Source of the DNA: CAG-273 sp051891195
Lineage (GTDB): Bacteria; Bacillota; Clostridia; TANB77; CAG-508
NCBI GenBank assembly: GCA_051891195.1
Contig: JBJFEZ010000043.1
Span: 1-8,180 of the forward strand
Direction: 5' to 3'
DNA length: 8,180 nt
Numbering within the stretch: the stretch's first letter is position 1; each line of letters opens with the position of its first letter. Shown one piece after another: positions 1 to 5,421 of the stretch. The notes below the pieces were generated by a model. It saw only the letters and a list, made by a program, of their open reading frames with translations, was not told the DNA's origin and did no database searches. The position numbers were made by a program, and so were the translations under genes.

Positions 1-260
1 TTTTCCTTTCTTTTATTAAATTTCTATTTAATGTTGAAAAACTATTATGGCTTTTAATTTTATTTATTACTATATTTAAACAACTTCTATTATCTTAATA
101 AGCCATTTTTAATATATAATCCTCCCTTCCATTTTGAATGTCATACTTTTATTTTCATTTAGCTATTAATTGTATTGAAATCTATTATTAGTACATATAA
201 AGTTCGTATATTTCCTAATTAATTGCTGTTTCTCCTTTTTTCTACTAAATATGATTAATT
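1..260 (-). other. AT-rich leader or intergenic region, no gene supported
   Basis: About 260 bases downstream of a strong leftward promoter hold no convincing reading frame on either strand. On the minus strand there are ribosome-binding-like stretches (GGAG near 234-237, GGGAGG at about 122-127). The only frames near them are a few codons long, for example an 11-codon frame that runs through the second site, and none has a well-placed start. A weak 7-bp inverted repeat (47-53 with 100-106) is the only visible secondary structure. The last minus-strand bases before the edge read AAAGGAAAA, which could be the ribosome binding site of a gene starting just outside. I read this as the 5' untranslated leader of that gene. 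A structured regulatory leader is possible but not shown. Confidence 0.4.
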
Positions 261-266
261 TTTTAT

Positions 267-295
267 ATTATACTTACTTTCTCTTTTATAGTCAA
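267..295 (-). promoter_or_regulatory. Near-consensus sigma70/sigmaA promoter firing leftwards
   Basis: On the minus strand, TTGACT at 295-290 is followed by a 17-base spacer and a perfect TATAAT at 272-267. The expected transcription start is near 260, reading out of the left edge. It lies beyond the terminator of the tandem RHH gene, so it starts a separate transcript. One copy of the 22-bp inverted motif (297-318) ends one base upstream of the -35 hexamer, which suggests protein-controlled activity. Confidence 0.75.
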
Positions 296-296
296 C

Positions 297-318
297 CCTT
301 TCAGTAGTCAAAACAACT
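297..318 (+). repeat. 22-bp motif, left copy of an inverted pair (candidate operator)
   Basis: This copy matches the reverse complement of 801-822 at 20 of 22 positions, with the shared core TTCAGTAGTCAAAA followed by a C or T and then AACT. The motif is itself an imperfect palindrome (AGT.GT ... AC.ACT). It lies immediately upstream of the -35 box of the leftward promoter. Its placement beside two promoters and around a gene for an RHH-type DNA-binding protein suggests an operator or activator site rather than a transposon end. No target-site duplication is seen outside the pair. Confidence 0.65.
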
Positions 319-374
319 CTTTTACAGTTATATCAAGTTTAAAAAATTTTTCGACTTTTTTCTACAATTTTAGC

Positions 375-404
375 AAAAAAAGAAACTAGAATTTCTCTAG
401 TTTC
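375..404 (-). terminator. Rho-independent terminator after the tandem RHH gene
   Basis: On the minus strand a perfect 9-bp stem (GAAACTAGA with TCTAGTTTC, at 404-396 and 390-382) closes a 5-base loop and is followed directly by a run of seven T (381-375). It begins 8 bases after the TAG stop of the tandem RHH gene, so it ends that transcript. It also separates it from the leftward promoter further downstream. Confidence 0.9.
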
Positions 405-412
405 CATTATTT

Positions 413-739
413 CTAACTATTTAAAGCATTATATATTGCTATATTTGTTAGTTTATATATTGATAATCCGTATTTATTTTTCAGTTCTTCCAACTTGTTA
501 TATGAGGTTTCTCTTATTGCAAAGTTATGTGCCTCAACTATTTCATTGTCAGATCTTTCATATAGTTTTACATTTTCAGTATTTATCATTTCTATAATTG
601 CCGCATTAACTAATTTGTTTATTGATGCATCATAAATTTCTGATAGTTCTGTAAGTTTTTCATATAATGAGTTATCTATTTCAATTCTTCTTTTTAAAAG
701 ATTATCTTTTTTTAGAAAGTATTTATCAAAAGTATTCAA
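413..739 (-). CDS. Tandem ribbon-helix-helix DNA-binding protein (TraY-like architecture)
   Basis: The product is a small protein built from two copies of a ribbon-helix-helix (RHH) unit. Numbering from an upstream in-frame GTG at 748, unit 1 spans about residues 20-56 and unit 2 about 74-110. They share 15 of 37 residues in the pattern I....Y.KL.EL...Y..SI.KL.N.AI. Each unit shows a short strand with alternating basic and hydrophobic residues (RRIEID; HNFAIR) followed by two helices. RHH proteins normally dimerise to form the DNA-binding sheet; a tandem chain could do this alone, as in TraY of plasmid F. I chose the TTG start at 739 (108 residues). GAGGTG at 751-746 sits 6 bases before it, while the GTG at 748 overlaps that site and lies only about 5 bases from the expected transcript start. 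The gene has its own promoter and terminator. Its likely role, as repressor, activator or oriT/relaxosome accessory protein, is inferred. Confidence 0.75.
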   Translation of the reverse strand: MNTFDKYFLKKDNLLKRRIEIDNSLYEKLTELSEIYDASINKLVNAAIIEMINTENVKLYERSDNEIVEAHNFAIRETSYNKLEELKNKYGLSIYKLTNIAIYNALNS

Positions 740-745
740 TTTAAC

Positions 746-751
746 CACCTC
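746..751 (-). promoter_or_regulatory. Ribosome binding site that decides a TTG start
   Basis: GAGGTG on the minus strand is a six-base match to the Shine-Dalgarno consensus, with 6 bases to TTG at 739-737. The longer in-frame frame opening with GTG at 748-746 overlaps this site and has no ribosome binding site of its own. This favours the non-ATG start TTG for the tandem RHH gene. Confidence 0.65.
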
Positions 752-759
752 GCAATACT

Positions 760-788
760 ATTATAATGTCCTTTTTTCTGTATTTTAA
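760..788 (-). promoter_or_regulatory. Promoter of the tandem RHH gene
   Basis: The minus strand reads TTAAAA (788-783, 4 of 6 to the -35 consensus), a 17-base spacer and a perfect TATAAT (765-760). The predicted transcript start near 753 leaves only a very short leader before the GAGGTG ribosome binding site. The weak -35 box, together with the 22-bp motif upstream at 801-822, fits a promoter that needs or is controlled by a bound protein. Confidence 0.65.
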
Positions 789-800
789 TTCCTGCGTGGT

Positions 801-822
801 AGTTATTTTGACTACTGAATGG
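801..822 (-). repeat. 22-bp motif, right copy of an inverted pair (candidate operator)
   Basis: This copy lies in inverted orientation to 297-318, with 20 of 22 positions matching. It contains GTAGT, a 7-base spacer and ACTAC, a perfect short dyad. It sits 12 bases upstream of the -35 box of the tandem RHH gene and 12 bases past the stop codon of the preceding gene. Its centre is about 46.5 bases from the -10 box, against 35.5 for the left copy. The 11-base difference is one helical turn, so a protein bound at either site would face RNA polymerase from the same side. Confidence 0.65.
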
Positions 823-834
823 TATATTTAAAAA

Positions 835-1041
835 TTAGTTTTTTAACCCAAGTCCTAATAGTTGTAATTCTGTTTCAATCTTCTTTATATCAAATTGTAC
901 AATTTCTAATTTTCTTAAATCACTTTTATTTTTTTTGCATAATAGTCCAATAGTTTTTATATTATTATCTTTTAAAGTTCTTATAGTATTATCACTTATA
1001 TCTAATCTATCAATACTTTGTTTGCTTAATTTATCATCCAT
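835..1041 (-). CDS. Stand-alone RNA polymerase alpha C-terminal-domain-like protein
   Basis: This 68-residue protein is almost entirely one helix-hairpin-helix domain. Residues about 9-67 follow the pattern of the C-terminal domain of the RNA polymerase alpha subunit: opening SIDRLDIS, then TLKDNNIKTIGLL, and ending in LGLGLK, the last like the terminal GLSL of alpha. Aligned by eye to the E. coli domain recalled from memory, residues that contact DNA there (Arg265, Asn268, Gly296, Lys298, Ser299) are not conserved. The basic LGKKS stretch appears here as IVQFD. It may therefore bind a protein or different DNA rather than an UP element. AAGGAT at 1054-1049 lies 7 bases before the ATG. The gene follows the 88-residue gene by 15 bases, so the two are co-transcribed. 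The function is unknown; a role in host or element transcription is inferred from the fold alone. Confidence 0.65.
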   Translation of the reverse strand: MDDKLSKQSIDRLDISDNTIRTLKDNNIKTIGLLCKKNKSDLRKLEIVQFDIKKIETELQLLGLGLKN

Positions 1042-1056
1042 TTTTTACATCCTTTT

Positions 1057-1323
1057 TTAATCCTTTATCGCTATCATTAGTTCATTTGATTCTACTTTTC
1101 TTTTTGCATTTTGATATTCAAATTCAGCATTCGTAAAGTAAACTCTATATCCTTTGTTCTCAAAATAATCTCTACTTACCCTCAATACTTCATCTATTTC
1201 TTTTTCCGTTAGTCCACTTTTCACTTTTAGTTCAAAATAGGAATATCTAATATAATTTTCATTTTCATTTTCTTTTTGATTTATAAAATTTATTGTAAAA
1301 ATTTTTAATTCTTTGTCTGTCAT
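1057..1323 (-). CDS. Hypothetical 88-residue protein of the accessory operon
   Basis: I do not recognise this family. The protein is small, charged and soluble, with no membrane segment or signal peptide. Residues about 1-20 and 35-55 look helical (LTEKEIDEVLRVSRDYFENKGY), followed by strand-like stretches (RVYFTNAEFEYQ and ESNELMIAIK), so a compact alpha/beta or winged-helix-like fold is possible. I chose the ATG at 1323 because GGAAGTG sits 7 bases upstream. An in-frame GTG at 1344 would add 7 residues but has no ribosome binding site and falls within about 8 bases of the predicted transcript start. It has its own promoter (1352-1380) and is the first gene of an operon with the alpha-CTD-like gene. 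Its location suggests a regulatory or anti-host accessory role, but nothing in the sequence proves it. Confidence 0.6.
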   Translation of the reverse strand: MTDKELKIFTINFINQKENENENYIRYSYFELKVKSGLTEKEIDEVLRVSRDYFENKGYRVYFTNAEFEYQNAKRKVESNELMIAIKD

Positions 1324-1351
1324 TATATTCACTTCCAATCTCACGACAGTT

Positions 1352-1380
1352 ATTATATCATATTTTTATTTTTTTGTCTA
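1352..1380 (-). promoter_or_regulatory. Promoter of the two-gene accessory operon
   Basis: On the minus strand TAGACA (1380-1375, 5 of 6 to the -35 consensus), a 17-base A-rich spacer and a perfect TATAAT (1357-1352) lie between the stop of the YolD-like gene and the start of the 88-residue gene. The expected transcript start is near 1345. No terminator is visible after the YolD-like gene, so read-through from the polymerase operon is also likely. Confidence 0.7.
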
Positions 1381-1391
1381 AAAAATAATTT

Positions 1392-1790
1392 TTAATGTAA
1401 AATTTCTATAATTTCTTTTATAGGTATTTCTGTTTTATCATCTAATACAAGTAATTGATTATATTCATCTATCTTTTTTAAGTTACCGACTTTAGTTATA
1501 TATTCTCCGCCAGATTTTCTTATATCTGGCACAAAATATGTAACTATAACTTTAGGTTTATTTGAAATATTATTTTGTATTTTTTTTAATTTATTATCTA
1601 ATTTTATTTTTTCCTCATCATCAAGTTCAATTCTATCTTCAGTTATTCTTGCTGTTTCTTTTATGGCATCTCCATATCCTGTAAGTGCGGCAAAAGGTGC
1701 AAATTGAGCAGCTCTTTGTTCCATACTTAATCTTTGATGCTTCGTTGATACATGATGAGGTAAATTTATAATATCATCATATTTTTCCAT
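1392..1790 (-). CDS. YolD-like protein, partner of the Y-family polymerase
   Basis: This 132-residue protein matches the YolD-like family, which in Bacillota is typically encoded beside UvrX/UmuC-type polymerases and may act as a small accessory factor. The N-terminal part holds the characteristic stretch RAAQFAPFAALTGYGDAI at about residues 26-43. A charged helical linker (about 50-75) follows. The C-terminal strand-rich domain (about 78-132, KVIVTYFVPDIRKSGGEYIT and onwards) fits the family's small barrel. GGAGAG at 1800-1795 is its ribosome binding site, and the TAG stop of the polymerase gene ends at 1800, touching this site, so translation is probably coupled. It would share the SOS-type control of the polymerase promoter. 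Family assignment is firm; the biochemical role is not established from the sequence. Confidence 0.88.
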   Translation of the reverse strand: MEKYDDIINLPHHVSTKHQRLSMEQRAAQFAPFAALTGYGDAIKETARITEDRIELDDEEKIKLDNKLKKIQNNISNKPKVIVTYFVPDIRKSGGEYITKVGNLKKIDEYNQLLVLDDKTEIPIKEIIEILH

Positions 1791-1799
1791 ACTTCTCTC

Positions 1800-3299
1800 C
1801 TATTCTTTATGACCACCAATTTGAGAATTTCGTTCTATTGTCGTAGCACCTTCTTCTAGATTCATTCCTTTTAAAATTGCATTTTTCCCAAATTTCTTTT
1901 TTATGTCTATAATTGCATGTTGTAAATTATTTTCATTCTTTCTTTTTTGGTTTTCTTTTGCTTTTTCTTGTTCTTGTTTTTTATAATCAATAAATAGACT
2001 GATTTGTTCTTCTTGCTTTTTATTTTCAATTTCTGATTCATTTACTACATTATTAGCAACAACATTTATTCTTCTAATTAATAAATTTCTATTTATAATC
2101 CTATCATATAATTCTTCTATTGCCTCCATTATAACTTTTGTAGAAGATGTAAGTTCCTTTAAGTTAATTGTTCCATGTGCATGTTTGGGGATTTCTCTAC
2201 CATATCTATCAGTTGTAATTTCTCCATTATAAGAATCTCTTATTTCTGAATTAGTCAAATTATATATATCATATCCTATTGTTAATACAAGTTGATTTGT
2301 AACCAAATGTTTTTCTACTAAATCAAGTACAAGTAGGTCTGTCATTTCTTTTACAATAAGTTTTGTTTGCTCATAATTATAAGGGCAATGTAACACTTGT
2401 CCTGAACTCAAACTATTTGTAGCTGGTTTAAATGATTTTACATCTTTCATAGTACATGGTTCATATCCCCAACTATGATCTATTAAAAATTCAGCATTAA
2501 CTCCAAATAATTTATACAATAATTCTTCATTTTTTACAGAACATCTTGCTACATCTCCCATTGTAAACATATTATGAGCTTCAAGTTTTTTTGCATACCC
2601 TTTTCCTACTCTCCAAAAGTCAGTAATAGGTTTATGACTCCATAATAATTTTCTATAACTCATTTCATCAAGCTCTGCAATTCTTACTCCATTTTCATTT
2701 GCTTTAACATGTTTAGCTTCTATATCCATTGCAATTTTTGCTAAATACATATTTGTTCCAATACCACCTGTAGCTGTTATTCCTGTTGTTTTAAAAACAT
2801 CTTGTATCATTGTTGTAACTAATTGTTTTGGTGTCATTTTAAGTGTTTTAAGGTACTTCGTTATATCACAAAATACTTCATCAATAGAATAAGCATAAAT
2901 ATCTTCTGGAGCAACATATTTTAAATATACATTATATATTTGTGTACTATATTTCATATAAAGCGACATTCTTGGAGTAGCTGCAATATAGTCAAGTTCT
3001 AAACTAGGATTATTTTGTAATTCAATATTATCAAAGGATGTTCCTTCAAGTTTATGGTGAGGTGCTTTATATCTTCTTTGAAAGTTTATATCTTTTACTT
3101 TTTGAATAACTTCAAATAATCTTGCTCTTCCAGGTATTCCGTATTGTTTCAATGAAGGACTAACTGCAAGACATATTGTTTTTTCTGTTCTTGCTTTATC
3201 TGCTACAACTAAATTTGTTTGTAAGGGATTTAGTTTTCTCTCTATACATTCTACAGAAGCATAAAAACTTTTTAAATCTATGCAACAATATATACTCAT
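1800..3299 (-). CDS. Y-family translesion DNA polymerase (UvrX/UmuC type)
   Basis: The 499-residue product is an error-prone polymerase that copies past damaged bases. The palm begins with CCIDLKSFYASVE (residues 5-17): Asp8 is a catalytic metal ligand and Tyr13 is the likely steric gate against ribonucleotides. YSIDEVF at 137-143 carries the second catalytic pair, Asp140 and Glu141. A helix-hairpin-helix in the thumb lies near 229-252 (WRVGKGYAKKLEAHNMFT). The little-finger domain covers about 290-415. QISLF at 432-436 fits the beta sliding-clamp-binding pentapeptide. The tail from about 469 (FGKNAILKGMNLEEGAT, then ERNSQIGGHK) is typical of the UvrX subgroup on phages and mobile elements. 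GGAGG at 3313-3309 is 9 bases before the ATG. It leads an operon with the YolD-like gene behind a promoter with a LexA-like box, so induction by DNA damage, or by single-stranded DNA entry during transfer, is likely. Confidence 0.93.
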   Translation of the reverse strand: MSIYCCIDLKSFYASVECIERKLNPLQTNLVVADKARTEKTICLAVSPSLKQYGIPGRARLFEVIQKVKDINFQRRYKAPHHKLEGTSFDNIELQNNPSLELDYIAATPRMSLYMKYSTQIYNVYLKYVAPEDIYAYSIDEVFCDITKYLKTLKMTPKQLVTTMIQDVFKTTGITATGGIGTNMYLAKIAMDIEAKHVKANENGVRIAELDEMSYRKLLWSHKPITDFWRVGKGYAKKLEAHNMFTMGDVARCSVKNEELLYKLFGVNAEFLIDHSWGYEPCTMKDVKSFKPATNSLSSGQVLHCPYNYEQTKLIVKEMTDLLVLDLVEKHLVTNQLVLTIGYDIYNLTNSEIRDSYNGEITTDRYGREIPKHAHGTINLKELTSSTKVIMEAIEELYDRIINRNLLIRRINVVANNVVNESEIENKKQEEQISLFIDYKKQEQEKAKENQKRKNENNLQHAIIDIKKKFGKNAILKGMNLEEGATTIERNSQIGGHKE

Positions 3300-3332
3300 T
3301 TACAATTACCTCCATCATTTTTACTTTTTTTC

Positions 3333-3361
3333 ATTATACAACTTTTTTTCTAACTTGTAAA
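3333..3361 (-). promoter_or_regulatory. Promoter of the polymerase-YolD operon
   Basis: On the minus strand TTTACA (3361-3356, 5 of 6 to consensus), a 17-base spacer and a perfect TATAAT (3338-3333) place the transcript start near 3326. This leaves a short leader before the GGAGG ribosome binding site of the polymerase gene. The -35 hexamer overlaps a LexA-like palindrome. Confidence 0.75.
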
Positions 3362-3371
3362 CACTTGTTTG
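3358..3371 (-). promoter_or_regulatory. lexA box: Candidate LexA (SOS) operator overlapping the -35 box
   Basis: The minus strand reads CAAACAAGTGTTTA. Against the Bacillus-type SOS consensus CGAACRNRYGTTYC it agrees at 12 of 14 positions, including the AAC...GTT core and the central RNRY. The two differences are A for G at position 2 and A for C at position 14. The core AAAC-N4-GTTT is a perfect dyad. Its overlap with TTTACA of the promoter is where a repressor would block RNA polymerase. A translesion polymerase gene is a classic SOS target. Confidence 0.6.
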
Positions 3372-3380
3372 TATTAAAAC

Positions 3381-3434
3381 AAAAAAAATAATAGTACCAA
3401 GCAAAATAATTAAACTTTACTTGGTACTATTATT
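3381..3434 (-). terminator. Strong Rho-independent terminator ending the conjugation operon
   Basis: A perfect 15-bp inverted repeat (3387-3401 with 3420-3434, core AGTACCAAG / CTTGGTACT) encloses an 18-base loop. On the minus strand it is followed by eight T (3388-3381), partly inside the stem. The hairpin starts within the TAA stop codon of the CHAP gene. It isolates the conjugation operon from the polymerase operon, whose promoter lies just downstream. Confidence 0.9.
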
Positions 3435-4614
3435 ATTCATATTTTGGACTTCCGTATCCTATAACTTGTACATCATCAAACGAGTACATTCTTTCAGCAC
3501 ATTTATTACTTGTGTTTCCCTCTATTGTATAAATATTTCTATTATCTATGTCTGTTCTTGTAACTATACCAACATGATCACAATTTCCATCTTGATTCCC
3601 ATTTTCATCATACCAGTCAAAAAATATTATATCGCCAACTATTGGATAGTAACTTTCTCCTCTATCATGCCACTCATTTTTTTCTTTAAACCAATTTATA
3701 CCATCAGTACAAACAGAAAATTTAGGTATTATTCCTTTATCTATGTAGCCACATTCGTTCGCACACCAACTTACATAGCAAGCACACCATGCAACATGTT
3801 CTTCAAAACCATACCATTTCCAGAACTTATCTCCTCCCTCATTTCCTATTTGTGCTTTTGCAACTAATATGATTTCACTATTAGGAATTTGAGAAGTATC
3901 ATAATCAGCATCTCCATTGCTATTGAAAATTGCAGCTATGAATCCTCCAATTATAGCAATTACTAAAATTATAACAACAGCTACCCATCCTCCAGCAATT
4001 ATTGCAGATATAAGAGCTTTTGCACCAGCAATTATTGCCTTAGCAGTTTTGATAGTTGCTTTTATTGCAACTTTAGTAGCTTTTACAGTTGTTTGAATAG
4101 CTTTTTTTGATGCTCGTACTACTCGTTGTGTCATCTTAACACTTTCTTTTGCTACTTTTTTACTATTTTTAGCTACTTGTTCTGTTGTTTTAATTCCTTT
4201 TTTAGTGAGTGTTGTTGTATTTTTTGATGTTTTTATACTTCTTTTTGTTCCAGCTTTTATAGTTTTATTAGATTTTTCTAATACATTTTTTAAATCTTTC
4301 GCTTGTTTTTGCTTAATTCTTGATTTTAATGTTTCTACTTTCTGCTTGCCTTTAATAAAGTTTTCTTGTGTTTCTTTTAATGATTTCTTTCCTATTTCAT
4401 TTGCCTTTGCTGTTCCTTTTCTTGAAATATAGCTTATATCATTTTGTATTTTACTGCTTGCATAATCTTCTGCTGTGCTATTATCTTCATTTATAGTAAA
4501 TTCATTTACTTTTTCTTTAGTCGTTATTAAATTATTTTTGAATTTTTGTACTTGTACAATTTCTTTATCTAGTTTCTTTATCGTGCCTTTTGGCTTAATT
4601 TTTATTTCTGACAT
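3433..4614 (-). CDS. Membrane-anchored CHAP-domain peptidoglycan hydrolase
   Basis: The 393-residue protein is probably the cell-wall hydrolase that opens peptidoglycan for the conjugation channel. The N-terminal half (1-200) is Lys/Thr/Ala-rich and helical: residues 101-200 hold about 26 Lys and 3 Arg against 4 acidic residues. One hydrophobic segment at about 201-230 (IIAGGWVAVVIILVIAIIGG) is a membrane anchor. The basic flank predicts a cytoplasmic N terminus and an external C terminus. The CHAP domain spans about 245-392. Cys277 in WCACYVSW is the likely nucleophile, His347 in CDHVGIV its partner, and Glu365 or Asn367 in IEGNTSN the third polar residue. CHAP enzymes are cysteine amidases or endopeptidases; which bond is cut cannot be told. 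GGAGGTGG precedes the ATG closely. It follows the sortase gene by 18 bases and is the last gene of the operon. Confidence 0.88.
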   Translation of the reverse strand: MSEIKIKPKGTIKKLDKEIVQVQKFKNNLITTKEKVNEFTINEDNSTAEDYASSKIQNDISYISRKGTAKANEIGKKSLKETQENFIKGKQKVETLKSRIKQKQAKDLKNVLEKSNKTIKAGTKRSIKTSKNTTTLTKKGIKTTEQVAKNSKKVAKESVKMTQRVVRASKKAIQTTVKATKVAIKATIKTAKAIIAGAKALISAIIAGGWVAVVIILVIAIIGGFIAAIFNSNGDADYDTSQIPNSEIILVAKAQIGNEGGDKFWKWYGFEEHVAWCACYVSWCANECGYIDKGIIPKFSVCTDGINWFKEKNEWHDRGESYYPIVGDIIFFDWYDENGNQDGNCDHVGIVTRTDIDNRNIYTIEGNTSNKCAERMYSFDDVQVIGYGSPKYE

Positions 4615-4632
4615 TATACCACCTCCAGCATC

Positions 4633-5421
4633 TTATATTTTCTTTGCTATTATTACCATTCTTCCATTTTTCTGTGAATATTCACAAGTAGATAAAGTAA
4701 GCAATTTATCTCCATAACTTATTTTTGTTCCTGTGTTATAAAATTCTAAATTGCGACAATTATCTACAAAAGTATTTAATTCTTGCTCATCATAAAAATT
4801 TGTATAATTATGATATTTGAAACCACTATTTGAATAAGCAACAGTTTTAAAAGCAATTACTATTTCGTAACTGCTTTCTATGGTTTGTCCATCTTTTAAT
4901 GTATAAAAATTGATATATTTATGATTTTTATAGAATTGATAATTCTTGTAATTTACTAAACCAGAAAACATAGAGTTATCATTCATGTGATGTCCATAAA
5001 TAATTAAATTATCACTTGTTCTTAAATTACAATTTTCAGCTAAATATGGTGTACCATGACTTGAATAATTTTTATAAATATTTCTATGAAGATAATAATT
5101 ACCATTTTGCATAACAGGGTAATTTATATTTGTTCCATCAATTTTAATCCACCCTATTGTGTCAGAATTTATTTTCGCTATTTTTTCTAAATTATAGTTA
5201 TTACTTGTATTTTCATTTGATAAATTACTTGTTTCATTATTTAAAATAGTTGTATTGTCATTCTCGTTGGTCGAAATTTCTTCATCTTGCACTATTTCTT
5301 GTAAATCCTCAAATAAATCATTTTCTTTTTTGTTTTCTGCAAATTCTTTAACAAAAAAATAGCTACTAATAGCTAATATAACTATTAGTAGCATTAAAAG
5401 TAATTTTATTTTCTTATTCAT
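4633..5421 (-). CDS. Class B sortase of the conjugation operon
   Basis: This 262-residue transpeptidase would join a surface protein to peptidoglycan at the outer face of the membrane. Residues about 6-24 form an N-terminal hydrophobic anchor (IKLLLMLLIVILAISSYFF). An Asn/Glu-rich linker to about residue 76 crosses the wall zone, and the catalytic domain covers about 80-262. His144 in IYGHHM, Cys246 in TLSTC and Arg254 in KNGRM make the sortase catalytic triad. The YGHHM motif and the long segment between His and Cys (about 100 residues, with a helix near 211-225) place it in class B. The ATG overlaps the end of the VirB4 gene by 8 bases, and GAGAGGG is its ribosome binding site. No protein in this window carries a C-terminal sorting signal, so its substrate lies elsewhere. 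Sortase B genes are common in Tn1549-like elements. Confidence 0.93.
   Translation of the reverse strand: MNKKIKLLLMLLIVILAISSYFFVKEFAENKKENDLFEDLQEIVQDEEISTNENDNTTILNNETSNLSNENTSNNYNLEKIAKINSDTIGWIKIDGTNINYPVMQNGNYYLHRNIYKNYSSHGTPYLAENCNLRTSDNLIIYGHHMNDNSMFSGLVNYKNYQFYKNHKYINFYTLKDGQTIESSYEIVIAFKTVAYSNSGFKYHNYTNFYDEQELNTFVDNCRNLEFYNTGTKISYGDKLLTLSTCEYSQKNGRMVIIAKKI

Noticed and set aside
47..106. Short inverted repeat (ATGGCTT / AAGCCAT) in the leftmost leader
   Set aside because: Only 7 bp with a loop of about 46 bases and no T-run; expected by chance in this composition.
297..822. The inverted 22-bp pair as ends of a small insertion sequence or MITE
   Set aside because: No transposase lies inside, the enclosed gene is a DNA-binding protein with its own promoter and terminator, and no target-site duplication is seen next to the repeats.
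826..846. A/T-only hairpin after the alpha-CTD-like gene as a terminator
   Set aside because: The stem is only A-T pairs with no G+C-rich part and no separate T tract, so it would be too weak; read-through into the next gene is more likely.
1342..1344. GTG start that would give the 88-residue protein seven extra residues
   Set aside because: It has no ribosome binding site and lies almost at the predicted transcript start, while the ATG at 1323 has GGAAGTG 7 bases upstream.
3421..3867. Plus-strand open frame of 148 codons, with similar plus-strand frames at 3176-3391, 4205-4432, 4475-4717, 6267-6503 and 6846-7031
   Set aside because: These lie opposite strongly supported minus-strand genes. 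Their Phe/Ile/Leu-rich products are what the complement of Lys/Glu/Asn-rich coding sequence gives, and no family is recognisable.
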